This document shows, piece after piece, positions 34,968 through 43,476 of a stretch of 64,000 bases of DNA (the first letter of the stretch is position 1; the number at the start of each line of letters is the position of its first letter). The stretch is from positions 21,300 through 85,299 of the forward strand of contig WYBU01000064.1 in NCBI GenBank assembly GCA_011525745.1, in the 5' to 3' direction. The notes below the pieces were generated by a model. The model saw nothing but the letters and a program-made list of their open reading frames with translations, had not been told where the DNA came from and did not search any database. Source of the DNA: Planctomycetaceae bacterium. Lineage in GTDB: Bacteria > Planctomycetota > Phycisphaerae > UBA1845 > UTPLA1. The position numbers and the translations under genes were made by a program.

Positions 34968-37106
34968 TCACCGCCGCGAAGGCGCGGGTCCGGCCGCTCC
35001 CGTCGCGCCCCTGGATTCCCTCCGGCCGCTGAACGACGCACCGGCGCGCCCCGTCAACAACGACTCCACTATCAGCAGCCCCAGCAGCAGCGCCAGCACG
35101 TCGCCCGTCAACTCGCGCTCGCCCGAAGCGCCGCTCGCGACCGATTCCAGATCGGCCGCATCACGAATCACCATCGCGGCGCCCCGCGGGAAGCGCCCCA
35201 GTGCATCTTCGTCCGAAATCCGCAGCCCATCGGTCTCGCCCGGCCGCAGATTCACCGCGTACGTCGCGACCACGTCGCCATTCGCCGCCACGCGGTACAG
35301 CCCTGCAAACCGGGTCGGCGGCGCGACGCGGCCCTGCCCGTCAACCTGCGCTACGGCAGGCGACACAACCGGAACGGCCGGCGCCACGCGCTCGATTCGC
35401 GCCTCCTTCGCATTTCCGACAAACAGTCGCGCGGATTCGTCGCAATAAACGTGGGCCGCGCGTCGTTCTCGCGGCGTGACCGCCGCCGCCAGCCGATGCA
35501 GCTCGATCATGACCGCCGCGGCCCGAATCCCCAGATCGCTCCAGTCGGTCCGCAGCGAAAACGCCCACCACACGACGCGCCCGCTGCCGATGGTTGTCTC
35601 GACAATCGCCGGTGCACCGTTGGCGAACGTGCGCGTGACGCTCGCCTGCGGAACCGGCTGCAACGTCACGTAGCGCGACACCACGCGACCCGTCAGCTCC
35701 GCGCCCGCAGGCGCATCACGCACCTCCGCCCGCGGAGCGAACGCCGTCGGCGGCCGCGGCGTTTCCACGCCCGTCGGAGTCGCGCCCAGTCCGTTCACGT
35801 CGCTCCAATTCTGCTCAGCCATGTTCGGCCCGCACACGATCAGCAATGTGCCGCCGCTTTCGCACCAGCCCCGCATCCGCGCGAGCATCATCGCATCCGG
35901 CGCCGGCGGCTCGATCCATACAACGAGCCGATACGCCTCCAGCGGCTCGCGTGCCGGCGCTTCAAACGGCAGCACGTCGACATCGAACGGCACGCGCTCG
36001 CGCGGCAGCATGCTTGGCGCAAGCAACGACGCCACCCGCCGCACCTCCTCGTTTTCCGACGCATCGTTATCCGGCGCGACCACCGCCACGCGCGCCCGCG
36101 GCGCCGCCTCAACCGCCACGAACACGCTGTTGTCATCCGCCAGCGCATCGCCGTGATCGAACCGCAACTCCACCCGATGCACGCCCGGCGTCATCGGCGG
36201 CGAGGCCGCAGCCGCGTCGCGCTGCGACTTCGCCTCCACGCGAAGCCGCTCGGTCCGCGACGCCAGCGCGCCGTCGATCCACATCTCAACCACGCCTTCC
36301 GCCGACTCGTCGCCCGTCGTGATGCGTGCGTCGAACGTCAGCGGCCGTCCCGGGAGTGCGAGCGTCGCGCCGGCGCCGCGGCTTCCCGCCAGATGCAGCG
36401 AAGCGTTGCGATGCTCCGACCGGCCGGCGTCGAGCACGTAATAAGTGATATCCGAGGAGTGTTCGCCGTCACGGGTAACGACGGCCTGTCCGCTCCACGC
36501 GTGTGCCGTCATGTCCGTCAGCAGATAGACCTCTTTCGACCCGTCCGTCGCCTCGCGCAGCGCGGCCGCCGCCGTTTTCAGCATCGGCGCCACACCGCGA
36601 TCGTGCATGCCCGCCGGCGGCTGCCGGATGGCGCGCGCCGCCGCGGCGCGGTCCGGCGTCCATCGCGGCGCCTCAATGCCCCCGCCGCAAAGCACCAGAT
36701 ACCGCGAACCGGGCGGAAAGCGCCGCTCGTCGCGAATCAGCGACTCGGCCCACGCCACCGCATTCTCGTGGTACGTGCGCCCGGCGAAGCGGTAATTCAT
36801 GCTGGCCGAATCGTCGAGGCAAAACACGGCGTGCGTCGGCGCTCGCGCCGCGCCGGCAACGGCCGCGCCGCGCGCCACGGGCCGCGCCAGCGCCGCCGCG
36901 ATCAGCGCCAGCACGACGATCCGCGCCGCCAGCAGCAACAGATGCCGCAGCCGGCGGCTGTGACGCGACACGGCATGAGCCGCCCGCAGCAGCCGCAACG
37001 CCGGGAACATCTGTCGCCTGGGTCGCGGACGCAGCAGCAGGTGGATGAGGATCGGGGCCGCGCAGCCGGCCAGGCCGACCAGCATTCCGGGATACAGCCA
37101 GATCAT
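34968..37106 (-). CDS. BatA-like membrane protein with VWA domain
   Basis: 712 aa. The N-terminal BatA-type membrane region (MIWLYPGMLVGLAGCAAPIL, then LLRPRPRRQMFPALRLL) and a second helix precede a VWA domain. Its MIDAS motif is CLDDSASMN (DxSxS). A long beta-rich middle with an interruption (residues about 250-620) and a C-terminal helix (VLALLLGLLIVESLL) follow. Such proteins occur with MoxR ATPases and DUF58 proteins; none is adjacent. Its ATG overlaps the DUF971 stop as ATGA, so translation is probably coupled. Confidence 0.8.
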   Translation of the reverse strand: MIWLYPGMLVGLAGCAAPILIHLLLRPRPRRQMFPALRLLRAAHAVSRHSRRLRHLLLLAARIVVLALIAAALARPVARGAAVAGAARAPTHAVFCLDDSASMNYRFAGRTYHENAVAWAESLIRDERRFPPGSRYLVLCGGGIEAPRWTPDRAAAARAIRQPPAGMHDRGVAPMLKTAAAALREATDGSKEVYLLTDMTAHAWSGQAVVTRDGEHSSDITYYVLDAGRSEHRNASLHLAGSRGAGATLALPGRPLTFDARITTGDESAEGVVEMWIDGALASRTERLRVEAKSQRDAAAASPPMTPGVHRVELRFDHGDALADDNSVFVAVEAAPRARVAVVAPDNDASENEEVRRVASLLAPSMLPRERVPFDVDVLPFEAPAREPLEAYRLVVWIEPPAPDAMMLARMRGWCESGGTLLIVCGPNMAEQNWSDVNGLGATPTGVETPRPPTAFAPRAEVRDAPAGAELTGRVVSRYVTLQPVPQASVTRTFANGAPAIVETTIGSGRVVWWAFSLRTDWSDLGIRAAAVMIELHRLAAAVTPRERRAAHVYCDESARLFVGNAKEARIERVAPAVPVVSPAVAQVDGQGRVAPPTRFAGLYRVAANGDVVATYAVNLRPGETDGLRISDEDALGRFPRGAAMVIRDAADLESVASGASGERELTGDVLALLLGLLIVESLLTGRAGASFSGRRESRGATGAAGPAPSRR

Positions 37107-37495
37107 GTGATCGATGGCCCTCGCGCAGGCGCATCCGCCTGATCGCCCGCGCCTGGGTCGATCTCTCTCAGATATCGAAAGTCGTAAATCCCCGTGTCGT
37201 GACCGTCGGCCCAGACGATCTGAAGCGCGTACCGGCCCACCAGCGAAGCCGTCACCGCCTGGGCGCGACTCTGATGATTCTGCGGCAGAATCGGCAGCGA
37301 CAGGCCGACGGCCCGCGGACGGTCGCGTTGTTCGCGGCACGAAGCGCAGGGACAATGCGATCGCAGGTAATCCAGCGGATAGACGCTCCGCCGTCCGTCG
37401 TTCCAGTGAATCGTCAGCGACCGCTCGCGGTCGAGATGGATTCTGGCGGGAACTGCGGCGGTCTGAGACGGTTGCATGCTCATGGGTGGCGACAT
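37103..37495 (-). CDS. DUF971 protein (gamma-butyrobetaine hydroxylase-like N-terminal domain)
   Basis: 130 aa. LTIHWNDGRRSVYPLDYLRS, CPCASCREQ and ALQIVWADGHDTGIYDFRYL are the DUF971 signature. The Cys triple could bind a metal. Such small proteins are linked to iron-sulfur biology by context in other genomes; not shown here. Three nearby ATGs (37495, 37483, 37477) are possible starts. It is translationally coupled to the BatA-like gene by a 4-bp overlap. Confidence 0.85.
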   Translation of the reverse strand: MSPPMSMQPSQTAAVPARIHLDRERSLTIHWNDGRRSVYPLDYLRSHCPCASCREQRDRPRAVGLSLPILPQNHQSRAQAVTASLVGRYALQIVWADGHDTGIYDFRYLREIDPGAGDQADAPARGPSIT

Positions 37496-37863
37496 CGCGG
37501 TTGTGAATCGCCCGTCCGCGGGCCTGTGTGGCGCATTGTAGCGTGCCACGATTAACGGTGGCGCCGCTCGCGGCGCGGTACGATTCCTCGCAGGCGGGCG
37601 GCGGATGAGGAACCGCGCGGGAATGACCTGCACCGCCACCTGAAGCGCGGCACGGTCAAGCCGTCGCGCGGGAGCGGTCCTGCCAGTTTCGAGTGGTGCG
37701 GGCGACCCGCCCGTCTGTCGTTCTCCCGCGGCGGCCGTGCCATGTTGAAACTCGTCGTGCGAAAAGGGCGGTGATTCGTTCAAGTTGTTGACACGCGCGT
37801 CCATTGCGAGATGCCGCCGCATCGGCGGCACTCCCCGGAAATAGTTTGCCGTGAGGGACCGCA
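37496..37863. repeat. Divergent intergenic region with degenerate repeats
   Basis: 368 bp. Degenerate CACGGTCAAGCCGTCGCGCG and GGCCGTGCCATGTTGAAAC segments (about 37650-37750) resemble the GCGAGGGCTTGGCCATGTT family. No gene seen. Confidence 0.4.
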
Positions 37864-38634
37864 ATGAAACTCTATTCATCGCTGGCGGAATGGTGGCCGC
37901 TGCTGTCCCATCCCGATGAGTACCGCGACGAGGCCGCGTACTACTGGCGCTTGCTCTGCAAACATACGCGCCGGCCCATTGAATCGCTGCTGGAGCTGGG
38001 CAGCGGGGGCGGGAACAACGCCTTTCACATTCGCCGGTACGCCGCGCGACGGCAAAGCGGCAGGGGGGCGACGCCGAACGCTCCGCTTCGCATGACGCTG
38101 ACCGACGCATCCCAAGCCATGCTCGACGTCAGCCGTTGCCTCAACCCCGATTGCGAGCATGTTCAGGGTGACATGCGCAGCCTGCGCCTGCAACGGCGAT
38201 TCGACGCCGTCTTCATCCAGGACGCGGTCATGTACATGACGACGGGCGACGATCTGCGCCGCGCGATTCGAACCGCCTGGGAGCATTGCGCGCCGGACGG
38301 AGTCGTCCTGTTCGCGCCGGACTGTACGCGCGAGACATGGAGCGCCGGCACCAGTCACGGCGGCCACGATGGCCCGGCTGTCGCGATGCGTTATCTTGAA
38401 TGGACTTGGGACCCCGATCCGGCCGACAGCGAATACGTTGTCCAGTTCGCCTTTCTGATGAAAATGGCCGACGGCGCCGTGCGCGTCGAGCACGAGCAGC
38501 ACCGCTTGGGTTTGTTCGCCGAGCGGGAGTGGATCGAGTTCCTGCGCGAAGCCGGCTTTGCCGCCTGCGTCGAACCCGGAGCGGATGAGGTTGATGACGT
38601 CTCCCGTTGCTTCGTCGGCGTCCGGCCGGCATGA
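37864..38634 (+). CDS. Class I SAM-dependent methyltransferase
   Basis: 256 aa. The SAM-binding motif I is SLLELGSGGGNNAFH (about 41-55), with motif-like MTLTDASQAMLDVSR and GDMRSLRLQRRFDAVFIQD following. The substrate-specific C-terminal half is charged and has no signature. Target unknown. ATG 37864 follows a GAGGGACCGCA sequence. It stands alone between divergent and repeat-rich regions. Confidence 0.82.
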   Translation: MKLYSSLAEWWPLLSHPDEYRDEAAYYWRLLCKHTRRPIESLLELGSGGGNNAFHIRRYAARRQSGRGATPNAPLRMTLTDASQAMLDVSRCLNPDCEHVQGDMRSLRLQRRFDAVFIQDAVMYMTTGDDLRRAIRTAWEHCAPDGVVLFAPDCTRETWSAGTSHGGHDGPAVAMRYLEWTWDPDPADSEYVVQFAFLMKMADGAVRVEHEQHRLGLFAEREWIEFLREAGFAACVEPGADEVDDVSRCFVGVRPA

Positions 38635-38964
38635 CGGCCGGCGCCCAAGCAGGCCGCCGCATCACGCGGCGGCGTTCCGATCCGATCGTGTCGCATGGCC
38701 CGGCCCCTACGCGCGCTATGCGGTAGGTTCCATGACAAACGTGTCGCGAACGGGCTTTGTTTTGTCGAACGCGAGAAGCGCACCCAGGTCATCATTCGGG
38801 CGTACCGGCACGGAATGGGTCCGCGGCACTCCAGCCAGGCCGAAAATCCGCGCCGATGATATGCGAGCTTGCGGGTACGATGCCTGCCGGTCGACGGGCC
38901 GCCGAGTCACAGCAGCAACTCGGAATCATGGCTTTACATCTGCAATGTTTGGGAGGCTTACCCA
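38635..38964. other. Intergenic region with a possible gene remnant on the minus strand
   Basis: 330 bp. A 64-codon minus-strand frame (38716-38910) reads GVPRTHSVPVRPNDDLGALL and FDKTKPVRDTFVMEPTA and stops at 38716. It looks like the tail of a protein but has no plausible beginning. The rest holds no clear repeat. Confidence 0.35.
38716..38910 (-). pseudogene. Possible C-terminal gene remnant
   Basis: The 64-codon frame has coding-like composition and ends cleanly, but the upstream part of any parent gene is missing and I cannot name a family. It could be a chance frame. Confidence 0.2.
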
Positions 38965-40230
38965 ATGACGTCTACCGCTTCACGACGGCTACAGGTTCGA
39001 CTTGCCTGCACGCATCGAACCCGGGCAGCGGCCGTAATCGCCGTTGCCATTCTGTGTCCCGTACTGCCTTCGCGGGCGGCGGAACCGCCATCGACCCGCC
39101 CGCATCCGGCGTCGCATCCTGCCGCGTCGCGACCTTCCTCCCTCGACGCTCGCGAAAACGACGCCCTCCGTGAACTGCTCGACGGCATTCGCACGAGGCA
39201 CAAGCTGCCCGCCCTGGGCGGGGCGATCGTCGACCTCGACGGCGTCCGTTCGATTGCGGCCGTCGGCATCCGACGCCACGGTTCGGCGGAGGCCGTTACG
39301 CCACACGACCTGTTCCACATCGGCTCCTGCACCAAGGCCATGACCTCCACCGTCATCGCCCGGCTCATCGAGGAAGGAACGCTCGATTGGACCACCACGC
39401 CGGCCGACGTCTTTCCCGAACTGAGCGATGCGATGGACCCCGCGTTTCGCAAAGCCACGCTCGAGCTCCTGCTGACTCACCGCGCCGGCGCGCCGGCCGA
39501 TCTCAACGCCGACGGACTCTGGGCGCGCCTCTGGGAACGACGCGGCTCGCCGATCGAGCAGCGGCTCGACCTGCTGCGATCCGTGCTCGCCAGGCCGCCC
39601 GTTTCCGAGCCGGGCAGGCGATACCTCTACTCCAACGCAGGCTACGCGATCGCCGGCGCCATCGCCGAGCGCAAGACCGGCCTGTCGTGGGAAGACCTGA
39701 TGCGGCGGAAGCTCTTCGAACCGCTCGGCATGAAGTCGGCCGGATTCGGCGCGCCCGGCGCGGTCGGCGGCGGCGACGTGCCGTGGGGACACGTGCTGCG
39801 CGAGGGAAAGCTGACGCCTATCGAACCGGGACCGATGGCCGACAATCCGCCCGCGATCGCCCCGGCGGGAACGGTGCATTGCACGCTTTCCGACTGGGGC
39901 CGTTTCGTCGCCTTGCATCTTCGCGGCTCAAAGGAAGACACGCCGCTGTTGAAGCGAGATGCGTTTCACCGCCTGCACACGCCGTCGCGCGGCGCGGACT
40001 ATGCGATGGGCTGGATCGTCACGCAGCGCGAATGGGGCGGCACGGTCCAGACGCACGCCGGCAGCAACACGATGTGGTACGGCGTCGTCTGGATGGCGCC
40101 ACAAAAAGATTTCGCCGTGCTGGCCGTCACCAACCTGGGCGACCCCGCCGCGACCCACGCCTGCGACGAAGCCGCGTGGCAACTGATCCAGCACGTGTTG
40201 ACATCCACTGAAAAACGCCAGGACGATTGA
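38965..40230 (+). CDS. Exported serine hydrolase of the beta-lactamase (class C)/DD-peptidase-like family
   Basis: 421 aa. A signal peptide (AAAVIAVAILCPVLPSRAA) precedes the serine-reactive fold: the SxxK motif HIGSCTKAM (Ser121, Lys124), the YxN motif YLYSNAGYAI, and QTHAGSN as the K/H-x-G equivalent near the C-terminus. The family includes esterases, D-aminopeptidases and class C beta-lactamases; function not fixed. GGGAGG lies 8 nt before ATG 38965. Confidence 0.88.
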   Translation: MTSTASRRLQVRLACTHRTRAAAVIAVAILCPVLPSRAAEPPSTRPHPASHPAASRPSSLDARENDALRELLDGIRTRHKLPALGGAIVDLDGVRSIAAVGIRRHGSAEAVTPHDLFHIGSCTKAMTSTVIARLIEEGTLDWTTTPADVFPELSDAMDPAFRKATLELLLTHRAGAPADLNADGLWARLWERRGSPIEQRLDLLRSVLARPPVSEPGRRYLYSNAGYAIAGAIAERKTGLSWEDLMRRKLFEPLGMKSAGFGAPGAVGGGDVPWGHVLREGKLTPIEPGPMADNPPAIAPAGTVHCTLSDWGRFVALHLRGSKEDTPLLKRDAFHRLHTPSRGADYAMGWIVTQREWGGTVQTHAGSNTMWYGVVWMAPQKDFAVLAVTNLGDPAATHACDEAAWQLIQHVLTSTEKRQDD

Positions 40231-40480
40231 AGGTTTCGTTGAATCGGGTGGCCCATCGCGCAGCGGTGGGTTCACGATGACAGGATTTCGCAAACGCGCC
40301 CGATTGAGTGCGTTCCGCTCTGCGACCGGCCTGAACCGACCCCCCAGCGCCAGCGCCGAGACCCCCGCCGCAACCCGGAACAACCGCAGCGCCTGCGCTC
40401 GCGGCTCGGACAATTATTTCGAATTTTCGACTTTTTCACTTCTTGACGTTTCTTCAACGTTTCCCCGCCCATCACAATGC
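40231..40480. repeat. Repeats between convergent genes
   Basis: A family A palindrome at 40245-40283 right after the hydrolase stop, and a C/T-rich tail with TTTCGAATTTTCGACTTT (about 40419-40436). Confidence 0.6.
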
Positions 40481-40825
40481 TCACACTTGCATCGACACCG
40501 TCGTGCCGGCCCCGCTCAGGTCGACCTCAAGCCAGTCTTTCTCCACCCGCGCCGGAAACCGCTGCACCCGCACCATTGCATTGTGCACGCACGCACCGGT
40601 GCGAAGATCGAATTCCCACTCATGCCACGGGCACGTCACGACCGCGTTGGCGACGCGCCCGGCGGATAAGTTCCCGCCTGCATGTGGACAACTGTTGCGG
40701 ATCGCCACAAATCCGTCCGGCCGCGGCAGGTGAAATACCGCCAGTTCCACGCCCTGAATCGAAACAAAGCGTTGCGTCCCGACGGGACATTCTTCGATCG
40801 GAAACAACCGAGTCCATCCGGCCAT
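40481..40825 (-). CDS. Rieske [2Fe-2S] ferredoxin-like protein (NirD-type)
   Basis: 114 aa. The cluster ligands are Cys46-His48 in SCPHAGGNL and Cys65-His68 in TCPWHEWEFD. Length matches small stand-alone Rieske proteins used as electron carriers or as nitrite reductase small subunits; no partner oxygenase is seen. Start ATG 40825 is preceded by TATACT at only about 5 nt on the minus strand, so the message could be nearly leaderless or the true start may be earlier (GTG 40846). Confidence 0.85.
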   Translation of the reverse strand: MAGWTRLFPIEECPVGTQRFVSIQGVELAVFHLPRPDGFVAIRNSCPHAGGNLSAGRVANAVVTCPWHEWEFDLRTGACVHNAMVRVQRFPARVEKDWLEVDLSGAGTTVSMQV

Positions 40826-41154
40826 TCGAGAGTATACTAACACCAAAGTGCTGGTTCGAGGTCAGTGCCGGATCAGAATCCCCCGCGCAAGCAAGGGACC
40901 GGCCCGGAGGGCTTGCCTTCAGGCATCCATCGCCGGCCACGCACGACTTGGTGCGAAACCAACGGTCCCGGTCAGAATCGGCGCGTCCATCGAAAGTCGC
41001 GTGGAACGGGCTTGTAGCCCGTTCGTGCAGGTAGAATGCCCTCACGACGCGTTGGATCAGATGCAACCGGCCTGAACAACTACACTGTGTTTTTCGCGTG
41101 TCCCGCGCTCTCAAATGAATTTGCCCCGGGGCGCTGCTCGCCAGGGAAAACGTG
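40826..41154. repeat. Divergent intergenic region with second copy of the 100-bp dispersed repeat
   Basis: 329 bp. The element at about 40988-41085 (AAAGTCGCGTGGAACGGG, GCTTGTAGCCCGTTC and CAGATGCAA) is related to about 17110-17210. No gene seen. Confidence 0.55.
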
Positions 41155-43323
41155 ATGTCCGCGATCCCCCAAACGCCGCTCACCGGCGCTGCCGAGTTCG
41201 AACGGCGCGTGTTGCGCGCTCTGGCCGCCCTCGGTCGGCGCACGCGGCTGTATCTGCTCATTCGCGGACTGGCGCTGACATTGGCGTTCGTGTTGTCTGC
41301 CGCCGCCCTTCAGTTCTGCATCGACTATCTGCTCGTTCTCGAAAGACTGCCGCGATTCGTCCTGCTGCTGATGGTGGTCGGCATCGTGGCCTTTCAGTTC
41401 CGGGCTCTGCTCTGGCGGCCCCTGCGTGCCGGCTTCAATCCCGCCCGCCTCGCCGAAACGCTGGAACGCCATCACCCCGCGCTGAAGGATCGACTGCTGA
41501 GCGCCGTGCAGTTTGCCACCGGCGCCGGCCGTCCGGCGAGCGTACCGCCCGGTGATGACTCTCGCCCGCTGATGGAGGCCGTCATTCGCCAGGCGTGTGA
41601 CGACGCGCGCCAGATCCGGCCGCACACCCTGCTGTGTGGCGCGTCGGCGCGGCGCCATTTCGTTCTGCTGCTCGCGATCATCGGCGCGATGTTCGCCGCC
41701 GGCCGCGCCCGACCCGTATTGATGCAAGTTTATATCGGCCGCAACCTGCTGCTGTCCGACGTCGGCTGGCCGCGCGGCTATCGCATCGTGCTCGAAGGCG
41801 CGATCGGCGGCCGGATTCGCTGGCCGCGCGGCGATGCGCTTTTGCTGGCGGCCCGCGTCGAAACGACCGACGACAAGCCGCCGCGCCAGGTCTATCTAAC
41901 CGTCCGTCACCCCGACGGCGGCTACGACGAACGGCCGATGAAGCGCGTCGGCGAAAACCGCTTCCATTGCGACCTCGGCCCGCTCGATTCGTCGATGACC
42001 GTGCGGTTTGTCGTGTCGCGGTGGGGGACCGACCAGACCAGCGAACCCTTCGAAATCGAAGCGATCGACCGCCCGAGCGTCCGCACCGCGCTGGTGCGCG
42101 TCACGCCGGCGGCCTACACGCGCCAGCCGACGTATGCGTTCCCGGCGGGCCAGACCTCCGGCGAAGCGCCGGCCGGTTCGCGCCTGCGGTTGGAGATCGA
42201 GCTGAACAAGCCGGTCGTCTCGGCGCGGTTGATGTGCGGCGGCGGGGAAATCGGCCCGGCCGAACGGGTGGGGGAGCAGCGCTGGGCCGCCGACGTCGAG
42301 CCGGTTCGCTCGGCCGTCTACACGTTCGACGTGCGCGACGACATGGGACTGGAAGACGTGCGGCCGGCGGCGTTCTCGATCCGGCTCGTCTCCGACCGCC
42401 CGCCGACGGTGCGCGTCAAGCTGCCGGGCGTCGGTTCCATGATCGTGCCCAACGCGGTTCTGCCGATCGTGGCCGAGTTCGAGGACAACTGGGGCCTGGC
42501 GACGGCCGAATTTGAATACCAGATCGACCGCGCCACGGCGACCTCGCAACCGACGCCGGTTACGCAGTCGCTGCCGGATTTCGAGCCGCATCAAACGCGT
42601 TTCACGCATCGCTGGGAGTGGGATCTCGCGCCGCTTGGCCTCGCGCCGCAAAATCGCCTCAGCGTCTCGGCCCGCGCACGCGACTTCAAGGACTTCGGCG
42701 ATCCCAACGAGGGACGCTCGCCGACCCAGGCGCTGCGCGTCGTGACGCGCGAAGAACTGCTGGCCGACTTCACGCGACGCGAGCAGGAGCAGCGCCAGGC
42801 GCTCGAGCAGCTCATCCGCGTGCAGGAGGGGCTCCGCGCGCGGCTGGGGGCGGCGGCGGTGCAGGAGGCCGACGCCGACCGCGCCGCCATTCTGGGTCGC
42901 GAGGCCCGCGCCCAGCGACAGCTCGCGCAGCGCGTTCGCGCGATCCAGGGCAGTTTCGAGCAGATTCTATCAGAATCTCGGATCAACCGGCTGGCCACGC
43001 GCCCCGAGGAGCAGCGCCTGGGCGACGGCATCGTCGCGCCGCTGGCGGAGCTGGCCACCGTCCGCATGCCCGAGGCGGCCGATCTGATCGATCGTTTGTC
43101 GCGCGGTTCGGGCGACGCCGACGCCGCACGCGTGGACGCGGCACAGCTCGCGGTGCTCGACGGCCTGAATGCGGTGCTGTCCCGTATGCTAAAATGGGAG
43201 GGTCTGAACGAGGCCGCGTCGATGCTGCGCGAAATCCTGAAACTGCAAGGGGACCTGAACCGACAGACTCAGGAGGAACTCGACCGCCAGATCGAGCGCC
43301 TCTTCGGCCCACAAGGGAAGTAA
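41155..43323 (+). CDS. Large membrane protein, DUF4175-like
   Basis: 722 aa. Two N-terminal helices (LALTLAFVLSAAALQF and FVLLLMVVGIVAFQF) are followed by a third (FVLLLAIIGAMFAA). A large beta-rich extracytoplasmic region (about 200-540) follows. The C-terminal 150 residues are helical and charged (EEQRQALEQL-type heptads). The layout resembles DUF4175 proteins that accompany MoxR/BatA systems, but the assignment is by architecture. It heads a series of four same-strand genes (41.2-48.5 kb). Confidence 0.65.
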   Translation: MSAIPQTPLTGAAEFERRVLRALAALGRRTRLYLLIRGLALTLAFVLSAAALQFCIDYLLVLERLPRFVLLLMVVGIVAFQFRALLWRPLRAGFNPARLAETLERHHPALKDRLLSAVQFATGAGRPASVPPGDDSRPLMEAVIRQACDDARQIRPHTLLCGASARRHFVLLLAIIGAMFAAGRARPVLMQVYIGRNLLLSDVGWPRGYRIVLEGAIGGRIRWPRGDALLLAARVETTDDKPPRQVYLTVRHPDGGYDERPMKRVGENRFHCDLGPLDSSMTVRFVVSRWGTDQTSEPFEIEAIDRPSVRTALVRVTPAAYTRQPTYAFPAGQTSGEAPAGSRLRLEIELNKPVVSARLMCGGGEIGPAERVGEQRWAADVEPVRSAVYTFDVRDDMGLEDVRPAAFSIRLVSDRPPTVRVKLPGVGSMIVPNAVLPIVAEFEDNWGLATAEFEYQIDRATATSQPTPVTQSLPDFEPHQTRFTHRWEWDLAPLGLAPQNRLSVSARARDFKDFGDPNEGRSPTQALRVVTREELLADFTRREQEQRQALEQLIRVQEGLRARLGAAAVQEADADRAAILGREARAQRQLAQRVRAIQGSFEQILSESRINRLATRPEEQRLGDGIVAPLAELATVRMPEAADLIDRLSRGSGDADAARVDAAQLAVLDGLNAVLSRMLKWEGLNEAASMLREILKLQGDLNRQTQEELDRQIERLFGPQGK

Positions 43324-43476
43324 GGCCCGCCGAACGGGCCGATACGGCTGGGTCCGCTGTGAGGACCATTGACGATGGGTGGCCCACCGCTTTGGCGGTG
43401 GGTTCACGATGATACGAACTTGAAAAAGCGCATCCGTCATTCGAATCCGTCCGAACCGAAAAGGACCGCTCCGCTC
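43324..43476. repeat. Palindromes between the DUF4175-like and coiled-coil genes
   Basis: GGGTCCGCTGTGAGGACC at about 43350-43367 and a family A palindrome at 43376-43415, inside a presumed operon. Confidence 0.6.

Noticed and set aside
35451..37142. Long plus-strand open frame opposite the BatA-like gene
   Set aside because: Arg/His/Pro-rich shadow; the minus-strand product has clear BatA and VWA motifs.
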